Shown in pieces: positions 11,975 to 20,605 of a stretch of DNA of 64,000 nucleotides. The DNA is from Phaeacidiphilus oryzae TH49 (GTDB lineage Bacteria; Actinomycetota; Actinomycetes; Streptomycetales; Streptomycetaceae). Numbering within the stretch: position 1 is the stretch's first letter; every line of letters begins with the position of its first letter. Made by a program: the position numbers and the translations under genes. Under the pieces are notes generated by a model. It searched no databases, was not told the DNA's origin, and saw only the letters and a program-made list of their open reading frames with translations. The stretch is from NCBI RefSeq assembly GCF_000744815.1, contig NZ_JQMQ01000004.1, positions 558,001 to 622,000 of the forward strand, given 5' to 3'.

Positions 11975-12912
11975 CAGCGCCCCTCCTGGTCCGGCTCCGC
12001 ACGAGGCCCCGAACCGCCGAACGCCCCGCCTGGGAGGAGAAGCCCAGCATCCTCGGGCAGTTCGGGAAGGGTCTGAGCCTCTCTGTCGTGCTGGGCCTCG
12101 TCCTGTTCCCGCTCTACTGCGTGGTGATCACCAGCTTCTCCACCGAGGCCTCGATCAACATCGCCGGCGGCATCGTCGTCGTGCCGCACGGCCTCACCGA
12201 CGAGGCCTACCGGCAGATGCTCGACGGAGGCGTGGTGACCCGCGCCGTCGTCATCGCTCTGCTGCTCACCGCCGTCGGCACGCTGATCTCCATGGCGGTG
12301 TCCGTCCTGTGCGCGTACGGCCTGTCCCGGCAGCACTCCTTCGGGCATCGCGCGATCCTGATGACCTTCATCGCCACCATGTTCTTCAGCGGTGGCCTGA
12401 TCCCCACCTTCATCGTCGTGGCCAACCTCTTCCACGGCTACGACCAGTACTGGGCACTGATCCTGCCCACCGCGGTGTCGGTGTTCAACATCCTGATCAT
12501 CAGGGGCTTCTACATGAACACCGCCCGCGACCTGATCGACGCTGCGAAGATCGACGGTGCCGGTGACTGGCGGATCCTGTGGTCGGTGGTACTGCCCACG
12601 TCGAAGGCCGTGAACGTGGTGATGGCCCTGTTCTACGGGGTCACCTACTGGAACAACTGGTTCAACGTGCTGCTGTACATGCCCGCGGACAACAGTAAAT
12701 GGCCTATCCAGTATGTCCTCTACGAATACGTCAACCAGGGCGCGAGCATGCCCGGGGCCGGCGCATCGGCCCTCGCGGGTCATGCGCAGCCGGCACCGTT
12801 GTCACTGCAGATGGCCGTGGTCGTCCTGACGCTCGTCCCCATTCTGATCTGCTACCCGTTCGTTCAGAAGCATTTCGCCAAAGGCGCCCTCACCGGAGCG
12901 ATCAAAGGCTGA
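11971..12912 (+). CDS. Sugar ABC transporter permease (YtcP/CUT1 type)
   Basis: The 313-residue protein has six transmembrane segments and an EAA loop (DAAKIDGAGDWRILWSVVLP). It starts at GTG 11971, overlapping the previous stop (GTGA), with AGGAGGAGCAG immediately upstream. It is the second half of the heterodimeric importer. The C-terminus (FAKGALTGAIKG) is typical of YtcP-like permeases. A LacI-type palindrome and the regulator gene follow. Confidence 0.92.
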   Translation: MTAPLLVRLRTRPRTAERPAWEEKPSILGQFGKGLSLSVVLGLVLFPLYCVVITSFSTEASINIAGGIVVVPHGLTDEAYRQMLDGGVVTRAVVIALLLTAVGTLISMAVSVLCAYGLSRQHSFGHRAILMTFIATMFFSGGLIPTFIVVANLFHGYDQYWALILPTAVSVFNILIIRGFYMNTARDLIDAAKIDGAGDWRILWSVVLPTSKAVNVVMALFYGVTYWNNWFNVLLYMPADNSKWPIQYVLYEYVNQGASMPGAGASALAGHAQPAPLSLQMAVVVLTLVPILICYPFVQKHFAKGALTGAIKG

Positions 12913-12925
12913 TGTCTGTAGAATC

Positions 12926-12935
12926 GAAGCGCTTC
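12926..12935. promoter_or_regulatory. LacI-type operator copy 3, in front of the regulator
   Basis: Perfect GAAGCGCTTC palindrome with flanks TC and AT, the reverse orientation of copy 1. It lies 14 bases after the permease stop and 51 bases before the regulator ATG, which suggests autoregulation. Confidence 0.7.
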
Positions 12936-12985
12936 ATCTGCGTGCGCCCTCAGGGGCCGATCCCAAGCCGCCCCGAGGAGGAGCG

Positions 12986-13990
12986 ATGGTGACCCTGGCC
13001 GAAGTGGCCGCCCGTGCCGGCGTATCGGCGAGCACCGTGTCGTATGTGATCAGCGGCAAACGCTCGATCTCGCAGGCGACGCAGGACCGCGTGCTGCGGG
13101 CGGTCACCGAGCTGGGCTACCACCCCAACGCCAGTGCGAGGGCGCTGGCGTCGAGCCGGTCCAACGTCATCGCGCTCATGGTGCCGCTGCGCAGCGACAT
13201 GTACGTGCCGGTGATCATGGAGATCGTGATGGCCATCGCCGCCACCGCGCGCGCACACGGCCAGGACATCCTGCTGCTGACCGGAGGGGAGGGGCCGGAC
13301 GGGGTGCGCCGGGTGGCGGGGACAGGGCTCGCCGACGCGATCATCCTGATGGACGTCGAGCTCGACGACAAGCGCATCCCGGTGCTTCGCGAGGCCTCGA
13401 TGCCGGCCGTCCTGATCGGACTCCCCTCCGACACGGCGGATCTGACGTGCATCGACCTGGATTTCGAGGCGACCGGCGCGGCATGCGCCGACCATCTCGC
13501 CGATCTCGGACATCGTGACATCGCGCTGATCGGTGAGAGCAGGAGCGTCTACCAGAGGCGCACCGGCTTCGCGGCCCGCACCCTGGAGGGCTTCCGTCAG
13601 CGGGCACGCGCTCGCGGTGTGCGCGCCGTGCACCGGCCCTGCGAGGGCACTTTCGAGTCAACCGCCGGCGTGTTGACGCGCATTCTCGAGGAACGGCCGG
13701 AGACCAGTGGTTTCGTCGTGCAGAACGAGGCCGCCATCCGACCGCTGCTGACGCTGCTGCGGCAGTTCGGCCGGGTCGTGCCGGAGGACGCCTCGGTGGT
13801 CGCGATCTGCCCCGAGTCCGTCGCGCTGCAGTCCTCCCCACAACTCACCAGCGTCTCGATCCCCGCGGAGAGGATGGGGCGCGGCGCCCTCGAACTCGTC
13901 ATGGCGCATCTGTCCGGCCGGCCGACCGCGGGCACCACCCTGATCGCGCCGGAGCTCGCCGTCAGGGAGTCCTCGCTCTCTGCCGGCTGA
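12986..13990 (+). CDS. LacI-family transcriptional regulator of the glycan locus
   Basis: The 334-residue protein has the LacI helix-turn-helix at residues 2-22 (TLAEVAARAGVSASTVSYVI), a hinge helix (NASARALASSRSN) and a periplasmic-binding-protein-like sensor domain to the C-terminus. ATG 12986 follows GAGGAGGAGCG. It probably represses the GH operon, the transporter, itself and GH31 through the four GAAGCGCTTC-like sites until a sugar is bound. The effector cannot be read from the sequence. Confidence 0.93.
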   Translation: MVTLAEVAARAGVSASTVSYVISGKRSISQATQDRVLRAVTELGYHPNASARALASSRSNVIALMVPLRSDMYVPVIMEIVMAIAATARAHGQDILLLTGGEGPDGVRRVAGTGLADAIILMDVELDDKRIPVLREASMPAVLIGLPSDTADLTCIDLDFEATGAACADHLADLGHRDIALIGESRSVYQRRTGFAARTLEGFRQRARARGVRAVHRPCEGTFESTAGVLTRILEERPETSGFVVQNEAAIRPLLTLLRQFGRVVPEDASVVAICPESVALQSSPQLTSVSIPAERMGRGALELVMAHLSGRPTAGTTLIAPELAVRESSLSAG

Positions 13991-14054
13991 CCGGCTCTGA
14001 TACCGGCGCGCGGTTACCTATCGCGTGGCTCCATCGTTCAACCCCAGCGGAATT

Positions 14055-14064
14055 GAAGCGCTTC
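14055..14064. promoter_or_regulatory. LacI-type operator copy 4, in front of GH31
   Basis: Perfect GAAGCGCTTC palindrome followed by GACT, matching copies 1 and 2 on the right side. It ends 18 bases before the TTG start of the GH31 gene and overlaps the position expected for its transcription start or leader. Confidence 0.7.
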
Positions 14065-14082
14065 GACTCAGAGGTAGTGACT

Positions 14083-16083
14083 TTGATCAGCATAGTTGAG
14101 GGCGGCCGTGCCCTCGAAGTGACCGTGCAGCACGAGATCCTGCGCATCGAACCATGGGGTGCAGACAGCTTCCGGGTCCGGGCGGCGCAGCACACGATCC
14201 TCGACGAGATCCCGGGTGCCTTGCTGCCGGCGAACCCCGTCGAGGCCAAGGCGACGGTGGAGGGCGATGTCGCCCGTGTCGTCAACGGGGCACTCACCGC
14301 GGTCGTCGAGGTAGCCGAGTCCGACACCGGTCCGAGCGCGCTGGTCCGGTATGTGCGCACTGAGACCGGCGAGGAGCTGCTGGCAGAACAGCGGGCGCAT
14401 TTCTGGTGGCCCGGTGCGCGGTTGTTCTCCTCCAACGGCAACGGATACGCGCGGCTGGAACAGCGGTTCGCCGCCTACGACGACGAGAAGCTGTACGGGC
14501 TCGGGCAGCACGCGCATGGCCGGCTCGACCAGAAGGGCATGGTCCTGGATCTCGTGCAGCGCAACGCCGAGGTCTCGATCCCGTTCCTGCTCTCCAGCCG
14601 TGGCTACGGATTCCTGTGGAACCTGCCTGCGGTCGGCCGGGTCGAACTGGCGGACAACGGCACGCGCTGGGTCGCCGACAGCGCGCGCCAGGTGGACTAC
14701 TGGATCACCACCGCGGCCGCCCCCACCGGGATACTCGCGAACTACGCCGACGCGACCGGACACCCGCCGATGCTGCCGGACTGGGCCGGCGGGTTCTGGC
14801 AGTCGAAACTGCGCTACCGCACGCAGGATGAGCTGATGTCCGTGGTCCGCGAGCACAAACGACGCGGACTGCCCTTGTCGGTGGTCGTCACCGATTTCTT
14901 CCACTGGACCCACCTCGGTGACTGGCGCTTCGACGAGACCGAATGGCCCGATCCCGACGGCATGATCGCCGAACTGGACCGACTGGGCGTGCGGCTGATG
15001 GTGTCCGTCTGGCCCTCGGTCAGCCCGCTGTCCGAGAATTACCGGCACATGCTCGACGAAGGCCTGTTGACCGCTACCGAGCAGGGAGTGCCGTTCCACG
15101 CACCGTGGAAGGACAAGGGTTTCGGCACCGAGATGCCGGTCGCCTTCTACGACCCCACCAATCCCTCGGCCCGCGAGTTCCTCTGGGACACCGTCAAGCG
15201 CAACTACTACGACCACGGCGTACGGGTGTGGTGGCTCGACGCCTGCGAACCCGAGATCCAGCCGGGGCACCCCCAGAACCTGCGCTTCCATGCCGGGACC
15301 GGTGGGGAGGTCGCCAATCTGTACCCCATGGCGCACGCGCGCGCCTTCCACGAGGGGATGGCCGCGCAGGGCGATGACGAGGTCGTGCTCCTGTGCCGAT
15401 CCGCGTGGGCGGGCAGCCAGCGCTACGGTGTGGCGCTCTGGTCCGGTGACATCGGGGCGACCTGGGAGTCCCTGCGCACCCAGGTGCGCGCCGGGCTCAA
15501 CGTCGCGCTCTCCGGTGTCCCGTGGTGGACCACCGACATCGGCGGTTTCCACGGCGGCGACCCGGACTCGCCCGAATACCGCGAGCTGATGGTGCGATGG
15601 TTCCAGTACGGCGTGTTCTGCCCGCTGTTCCGGCTGCATGGGCACCGCGACCCGCGCACCCCGTTCGGCCCGGAGATGACGGGCGGGCCCAACGAGGTGT
15701 GGTCCTACGGCGAGGAGGCCTACCCCGCGATCGTGGACAGCCTGCGGCTGCGCGAACGCATCCGCCCTTACCTGAACGAGCAGCTGCGGGTGGCACACGA
15801 GCAGGGCATCCCGCCGATGCGCCCACTGTTCCTGGACTTCCCCACCGACGCACACGCGTGGACCGTCGAGGACCAGTTCCTGCTCGGCCCCGACGTCCTC
15901 GTCGCACCAGTGCTCTCTCCCGGCACGACCGCCCGCGACGTCTACCTGCCGCAGGGCTGCGAGTGGACGGATGCCTGGACCGGCGCCCAGCACGCCGGCG
16001 GCACCACTGTCACCGCCGACGCCCCGGCCCACCGCATCCCCGTGTTCCTTCGGGAGGGAGCGAGGGTGCCCATCGCGGGATGA
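14083..16083 (+). CDS. GH31 alpha-xylosidase / alpha-glucosidase
   Basis: The 666-residue protein has a GH31 N-terminal beta-sandwich, then the barrel with the nucleophile Asp in VWWLDACEPE (about residue 386) and the acid/base Asp in LWSGDIGATW (about 455). PWWTTDIGGF and FRLHGHRDPR follow, then the C-terminal sheet domains. The WWLDxxEPE form of the nucleophile motif is seen in XylS-like alpha-xylosidases. The start is TTG 14083, preceded by GAGGT with 7-base spacing; the earlier in-frame TTG at 14053 overlaps operator copy 4 and lacks a binding site. It is cytoplasmic. In this locus, removal of alpha-1,6-xylose from xyloglucan fragments is the likely job; alpha-glucosidase activity cannot be excluded. 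Confidence 0.88.
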   Translation: MISIVEGGRALEVTVQHEILRIEPWGADSFRVRAAQHTILDEIPGALLPANPVEAKATVEGDVARVVNGALTAVVEVAESDTGPSALVRYVRTETGEELLAEQRAHFWWPGARLFSSNGNGYARLEQRFAAYDDEKLYGLGQHAHGRLDQKGMVLDLVQRNAEVSIPFLLSSRGYGFLWNLPAVGRVELADNGTRWVADSARQVDYWITTAAAPTGILANYADATGHPPMLPDWAGGFWQSKLRYRTQDELMSVVREHKRRGLPLSVVVTDFFHWTHLGDWRFDETEWPDPDGMIAELDRLGVRLMVSVWPSVSPLSENYRHMLDEGLLTATEQGVPFHAPWKDKGFGTEMPVAFYDPTNPSAREFLWDTVKRNYYDHGVRVWWLDACEPEIQPGHPQNLRFHAGTGGEVANLYPMAHARAFHEGMAAQGDDEVVLLCRSAWAGSQRYGVALWSGDIGATWESLRTQVRAGLNVALSGVPWWTTDIGGFHGGDPDSPEYRELMVRWFQYGVFCPLFRLHGHRDPRTPFGPEMTGGPNEVWSYGEEAYPAIVDSLRLRERIRPYLNEQLRVAHEQGIPPMRPLFLDFPTDAHAWTVEDQFLLGPDVLVAPVLSPGTTARDVYLPQGCEWTDAWTGAQHAGGTTVTADAPAHRIPVFLREGARVPIAG

Positions 16084-16243
16084 GCCCGGCACCCGCCGCG
16101 GTTCCGCGCGACCCGCCTTCCGCGCGCTCTCCGTGAACGGTGCCTCGGGAGAAGCCGGGGCGGGGCGCCACCCGAAAACGATGGTCGGCGGCGTGGTCCG
16201 GCCCGGGCAGCCTGCTCGGGGCGCTGCGCGGCACCCGGTGCAC

Positions 16244-16292
16244 GGTGCTCGGTGCTCGGAGCTCGGAGCTCGGAGCTCGGAGCTCGGAGCTC
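16244..16292. repeat. Seven tandem heptamers (GGWGCTC)
   Basis: Two GGTGCTC units are followed by five GGAGCTC units without interruption. The tract ends exactly where recognisable ketopantoate-reductase coding sequence begins, so it marks the junction at which the N-terminal part of that gene was lost. The preceding 16084-16243 shows no gene. Confidence 0.9.
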
Positions 16293-16293
16293 G

Positions 16294-16644
16294 GTCGACC
16301 TGGCCGCCGACTTCACGTCCCTGGCGTGGCGGAAGCTGCTGCGGAACGCGGTGGCCGGGTTGATGGTCCTCAGCGGCCGTCGATCCGGGATGTTCGGCCG
16401 CGCCGACATCGGCCGGTTGTCCCTGGACTACCTGCGGGAGTGCCTCGCGGTCGCCCGAGCCGAAGGAGCGGAGCTGGGCGAGGAGGTTCCGCAGGAGATC
16501 CTCGACGACTTCCGCGCCTACCCGGCCGACGTGGGCGCCTCCATCCTCGCCGACCGGGAGGCCGGCCGGCCGCTCGAACGGGACATCCGCAACGGAGTCA
16601 TCGCGCGAGGCGGCCGGGAGACAGGCCCTAGTGGATCGCGGTGA
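16294..16644 (+). pseudogene. Remnant of 2-dehydropantoate 2-reductase (C-terminal domain only)
   Basis: About 117 residues resemble the helical C-terminal domain of ketopantoate reductases: DFTSLAWRKLLRNAVAGLM, then SLDYLRECLAVARAEGAELG, and ASILADREAGRPLERDIRNG. The Rossmann NADPH-binding half, with its GxGxxG, is missing. The upstream sequence is the heptamer tract, and the frame ends shortly after GRETG, earlier than in intact enzymes. The 3' end overlaps the tail of the convergent DUF2264 gene by about 17 bases. It is read as a decayed or truncated gene, not a functional enzyme. Confidence 0.75.
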
Positions 16645-18688
16645 CCGACGGCCCCTCCGCGGAGAAGCGGATCTCGGTGGCCGAGCCGTCCTCCGCCCAC
16701 CGGACCCGCAGGCCGCCCGGTATCGCCTCCGCGCTCGCCGACCCGGCCAGCGGCGGCTGCGCGGGGTCGGAGCTCAGACAGGCCAGTTCGGCCAGCACCG
16801 TCCCGCCCTCGCCCGCCGGCTCGGCGGCGGTCGACCCGGTCAGGCGCGGGACGAGCGCCCAGTCGCCATAGGCCGTTCCCTGCGGGGCGCGCACCAGGTC
16901 CGCCCCCGACCAGCCCAGCAGCCCCAGCAGACGGCCCGTCACCTCGGCGCCGCGCACGGTGAGTTCACCCGCCTCGGACGGGCCGGCCTGCCGCTCGGGG
17001 ACGCAGTCCACCGCCCAGCCGGTGGCCCGCACCACCGTCTCCGGCTCGAAGCCGAGCAGCCGGTGCACCCGCAGCTCCACCGCGCCCCGCACCAGCACCA
17101 GCGACTCGATCCGCGCGGAGGGCAGCACCGGCCCGCCCTCCGGGAAGCGCGGCCGGTGCCAGGAGGCCGCCCAGTGCGGGCCGTTGCCGAGCGGATGGAC
17201 CCGCGGCCGGGCGCTGAGCATCCGGCCCCGCCACTCCACCCCGATGTGGTTGTCCGGCACGTTCGCCGCGCTGGTCGGCCCGGACCGGGTGGAGTACGCC
17301 AGCCGCGCGTACAGCGGATCGCCCGGATGCCGCTCGCCGTCCCCCGGACGGTACTTGTGCGCACCGTGGTTGTGCAGCCGCACCAGGCCGTCCGAACCGG
17401 TGCGCTGCACCAGCCAGTTGGGGGCGGCCAGCACCGCCGTCCGGTCGCCCTCCTCGGGGGGCTCCTCGACCGCCGTCCACAGCGGATCGTCCGCCGGCAC
17501 CAGCAGGGCCGCGAACGCCTTCGACGCCCAGTACGGCGAGGCCGGCCCGGAGTACGGCTGGAGGGTGGACTCGTGGGGGCCGTGCCAGCCAAGGGTCAGC
17601 AGGCCGTGCGGGCTGAGCGCGCCCCGGTCCAGGAAGTAGCGGGCCGCCGCGCTGAGGATCCGGCGGGAGGCCCCCGGCGCCAGCGGGGTATGCCCGACCA
17701 GCGCGCCGACCGCGATCGCCGCGCCCGCGGCGAACCGGTAGGTGAGCGAACGGCCCTGGTGGACGGGCGCGCCGTCGGCGTCGAAGAGCAGCCCGAAGCC
17801 CTCCAGGAACTCGGCGAGCCGGGAGCCGTACCGCTCCAGCAGTTCCTGGTCCTTGGACAGGTGGGCGTGGAGCAGCGGATAGAGGTGGAGGGCCCAGCCG
17901 TTGTAGTGGTCGAAGGCGGCGCCGTCGCCGTCCGTGTACCAGCCCCCGCCGCGGTACCAGTCGTCCAGCAGGCCGTGGCCGCGCTCGATGGCGTGCGCGG
18001 TCCGGGCGTCGCCGCGGCCCACCGACTCCAGGAAGCCGGCCACCGTATAGGGGAAGAGATACCAGTTGTTGGGCGGCGGCTGGTGCCGCAGGGCGTCCCG
18101 CAGCCAGGCCTCGGCGCGGTCCTGCTCGTCGCCGGACATCCGCTCCCAGGTCCAGGGCGCGGTCAGCCGCAGGCCCAGGGCGACCGAGGCGGACTCCACC
18201 ATCGGCTGACCGAAGACCATGTGATCGCGGATCAGCGGCCAGGATTCGGCGTCGTCCCGGCCGGGGGCGCGGGTGCCGGCCACCACACCCGCGGTGTACC
18301 GCTCCAGCAGGCGGTCGGGATCGGCGGCCGCGTACGCCGGGTCGCCGGCCGCCCGGAAGGCCGCCATCAGGAAGGTCCGGGCGTAGCCCTCCAGGCCGTC
18401 CGAGCGGGGGCCCGAGCGGGACGGGCGGCCCGGCAGGTCCAGCAGGGCGCAGCCGGGGGAGGCGTACCGCCAGGCCGCGCCCAGCAGGCCGTCCGCCAGC
18501 GCCTTCCAGTGCCCCAGCGTCCATCCGGTGTACGGGCTCGACTCGCGGTCCTCGGCCGGCATCGGGAAGGGCAGCGGCCGGGCGGGGCCGAGGGCGTGAC
18601 GCTCCGTCGGCCGGCCCTGCGGCCGGCCCGGCCGTCCCTTCTGCTGATCCATCGGCTGACCCGTCGCCTGGTCCATCGGCTGGTTCAC
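16628..18688 (-). CDS. DUF2264 domain protein (possible glycoside hydrolase)
   Basis: The 686-residue protein is DUF2264-like: an all-helical N-terminal half with NNWYLFPYTVAGFLE and GGGWYTDGDGAAFDHYNGWALHLYPLLHA, then a beta-rich C-terminal half (VEWRGRMLSARPRVHPLG). No signal peptide. The GTG start at 18688 overlaps the stop of the hydroxyacid dehydrogenase gene (GTGA), so an upstream extension to 19510 is rejected. The family resembles (alpha/alpha)6 barrels and, to my knowledge, includes members classed as GH154 exo-beta-glucuronidases; I am not certain of that link. It is the last gene of the second ABC operon, so a role on an imported sugar is likely. Confidence 0.8.
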   Translation of the reverse strand: MNQPMDQATGQPMDQQKGRPGRPQGRPTERHALGPARPLPFPMPAEDRESSPYTGWTLGHWKALADGLLGAAWRYASPGCALLDLPGRPSRSGPRSDGLEGYARTFLMAAFRAAGDPAYAAADPDRLLERYTAGVVAGTRAPGRDDAESWPLIRDHMVFGQPMVESASVALGLRLTAPWTWERMSGDEQDRAEAWLRDALRHQPPPNNWYLFPYTVAGFLESVGRGDARTAHAIERGHGLLDDWYRGGGWYTDGDGAAFDHYNGWALHLYPLLHAHLSKDQELLERYGSRLAEFLEGFGLLFDADGAPVHQGRSLTYRFAAGAAIAVGALVGHTPLAPGASRRILSAAARYFLDRGALSPHGLLTLGWHGPHESTLQPYSGPASPYWASKAFAALLVPADDPLWTAVEEPPEEGDRTAVLAAPNWLVQRTGSDGLVRLHNHGAHKYRPGDGERHPGDPLYARLAYSTRSGPTSAANVPDNHIGVEWRGRMLSARPRVHPLGNGPHWAASWHRPRFPEGGPVLPSARIESLVLVRGAVELRVHRLLGFEPETVVRATGWAVDCVPERQAGPSEAGELTVRGAEVTGRLLGLLGWSGADLVRAPQGTAYGDWALVPRLTGSTAAEPAGEGGTVLAELACLSSDPAQPPLAGSASAEAIPGGLRVRWAEDGSATEIRFSAEGPSVTAIH

Positions 18689-19695
18689 GCGGTCCTCCCC
18701 AGGTCCTCGCGGCGAATCCGGTGGGCGAACTCCTCGCCCCGGGCGAGACGCTCGATCTCGCCCAGCGCCAGCTCGGTCATCCGCAGCAACTCCCCGCCCA
18801 GGGAGCCGGCGACATGCGGGGTGAGCAGCACGTTCGGGCAACCGTACAGCGGCGACCCGGGCGGCAGCGGATCCGGGACGGTGACGTCCAGGACCGCGCG
18901 GAGCCGGCCGGAGAGCAACTCGGCGGTGAGCGCCTCCTGGTCGACCACCGCGCCCCGGGCGGTGTTGATCAGCGTGGCCCCGTCCGGCATCAGCGCCAGC
19001 AGCTCCCGGCTGACCAGCCCCACCGTCTGCGGCAGCAGCGGAGTGTGGACGCTCACCGTGTCGGAGACCGCGAACAGCTCCTCGATCCCCACCGCGCGGG
19101 CGCCCAGCCGCTCGGCCTCCTCCGGCGACACGAAGGGGTCGTGGAGCAGCACCTCCAGATCGTGCGGGCGCAGCAGCCCGATCACCCGCCGGCCGATCCC
19201 CGAGGCGCTCAGAATCCCCACCGTACGGCGGAAGTTGCCGAGCCGGGGATCCGCCGTCCAGGCGGGGCGGCGATGCTCGGTACGCAGTGCGCGGGCCGAT
19301 TCGAGCACCCGCTTCTGGCTGAGGAGGATCATCGCCAGGGTGTACTCGGCGACCGGCACCCCGTTCGCCGCCGCCGCCGTGCTCACCCGCAGCCCCCGCT
19401 CCCAGCAGGCCTCGGTGATGTGGTTGCGCACCGTACCGGCCACATGCACCACCGCCCGCAGCCGCGGCGCCGCGGCCAGCGCCTCGGCGTCCACCGGGGG
19501 GCAACCCCACCCGGTGATCAGCAACTCGGCCTCGCCCAGGGCCTTCCGGGCCTCCGGAGTCCCGAACCCGCTCAGCGCCTCCTCCGAGGTCAACTCCACC
19601 AGCTCTCTCAGCCGCGCCAGTTCGGTGGGCGGGAAGAGCTGACCGAAGACCTCGCCGCGCATCGCGGCGACGGCGCGGATCCTGCCGGGGTTCAA
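18685..19695 (-). CDS. D-isomer-specific 2-hydroxyacid dehydrogenase family protein
   Basis: The 336-residue protein has the C-terminal NAD-binding fold with the catalytic Arg in NTARGAVVD and His in LLTPHVAGS. Two departures from the family norm: the usual GxGxxG is SASGIG in VGILSASGIGRR, and the usual catalytic Glu of xxPEP is Asp (VTVPDPLPPG). The TTG start at 19695 begins one base after the permease stop; an internal ATG at 19662 is an alternative. It would oxidise or reduce a hydroxy- or keto-acid, perhaps a sugar acid derived from the transported substrate (inference). It is coupled to the downstream DUF2264 gene. Confidence 0.85.
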   Translation of the reverse strand: MNPGRIRAVAAMRGEVFGQLFPPTELARLRELVELTSEEALSGFGTPEARKALGEAELLITGWGCPPVDAEALAAAPRLRAVVHVAGTVRNHITEACWERGLRVSTAAAANGVPVAEYTLAMILLSQKRVLESARALRTEHRRPAWTADPRLGNFRRTVGILSASGIGRRVIGLLRPHDLEVLLHDPFVSPEEAERLGARAVGIEELFAVSDTVSVHTPLLPQTVGLVSRELLALMPDGATLINTARGAVVDQEALTAELLSGRLRAVLDVTVPDPLPPGSPLYGCPNVLLTPHVAGSLGGELLRMTELALGEIERLARGEEFAHRIRREDLGRTA

Positions 19696-19696
19696 A

Positions 19697-20605
19697 TTAC
19701 TTCACACTCCCTGCGGTGATGCCGGACCTCCAGAAGCGCTGGAGGAGGACGAAGGCGGCGATCAGGGGGACCACCGCGAGCAGCGAACCGGTGACGACCA
19801 GGGGGTAGTCGTCGGGGGTGACCGTGGCCTGGCTGTTCCAGGTGAAGAGGCCGAGGCTGAGGGGGTAGAGGTTCTGGTTCGAGAGCATGACCATCGGCAG
19901 GAAGAAGTTGTTCCAGATCGCGGTCAGCTGGAAGAGGAAGACGGTGACGAACCCCGGGCCGAGCATCGGCAGGGCGACCCGGAGGAAGGTCCTGATCTCC
20001 CCGGCACCGTCCATCCGGGAGGCCTCCAGCACCTCGCCGGGGACGTAGCCGGCGGCGAAGACGCGGCCGAGGTAGACCCCGAACGGGTTGAACAGCACCG
20101 GGACGAAGACCGCCCAGAACGTGTTGACCAGGTGCACCGAGGAGGCCACCAGGTAGAGCGGCAGGGCCAGCACGGTCTGCGGCACCATCACCCCGACCAG
20201 CACCAGGCCGAAGGCCTTCTCCTTGCCGCGGAAGGCGTACTTGTCGAAGGCGTAGCCGGCGCTGACGCTGATCAGCGAGCCGAGGCCGGCCCCCAGCACC
20301 GCGTAGAGGAGGCTGTTGAGGTACCAGTGGCCGTAGACCCCGCCGTCCTGGGAGAAGAGCGCGGCGAGATTGTGCCAGAGCGAGAACTGGCCGAAGGAGA
20401 AGAGCTTGCTGCCGAAGAGCGCGGTGGTGTTCTTGGTCGCGGCGAGCAGCAGCCACAGCACGGGGAGAAGGGTGTAGAGCGCGGCGATCAGGACGATCAC
20501 GTTGGCGGCGGGGCGGCCGACCAGTCCGCGGCCGTGGCCGCGCTGACCGCCGCCGCGCCCCTCGGTGGGGCGTCTGGTCGCGGTGGGCGCCTGAAGGGTC
20601 GTCAC
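19697..20605 (-). CDS. Carbohydrate ABC transporter permease (CUT1, MalG type)
   Basis: The 302-residue protein has six transmembrane helices and an EAA loop (LEASRMDGAGEIRTFLRVALP). The start is GTG 20605, overlapping the upstream permease stop (GTGA) after GAGGGGAGGA. A very long in-frame extension to 23227 runs through the other transporter genes and is not real. It is the inner-membrane partner of the next-listed permease. Confidence 0.92.
   Translation of the reverse strand: MTTLQAPTATRRPTEGRGGGQRGHGRGLVGRPAANVIVLIAALYTLLPVLWLLLAATKNTTALFGSKLFSFGQFSLWHNLAALFSQDGGVYGHWYLNSLLYAVLGAGLGSLISVSAGYAFDKYAFRGKEKAFGLVLVGVMVPQTVLALPLYLVASSVHLVNTFWAVFVPVLFNPFGVYLGRVFAAGYVPGEVLEASRMDGAGEIRTFLRVALPMLGPGFVTVFLFQLTAIWNNFFLPMVMLSNQNLYPLSLGLFTWNSQATVTPDDYPLVVTGSLLAVVPLIAAFVLLQRFWRSGITAGSVK

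Noticed and set aside
16244..16292. Tandem heptamers considered as a CRISPR array or attachment site
   Set aside because: Units are contiguous with no spacers and there is no integrase or tRNA nearby.
16631..19642. 1003-codon plus-strand frame
   Set aside because: Antisense to the DUF2264 and dehydrogenase genes, low-complexity composition, no motif.
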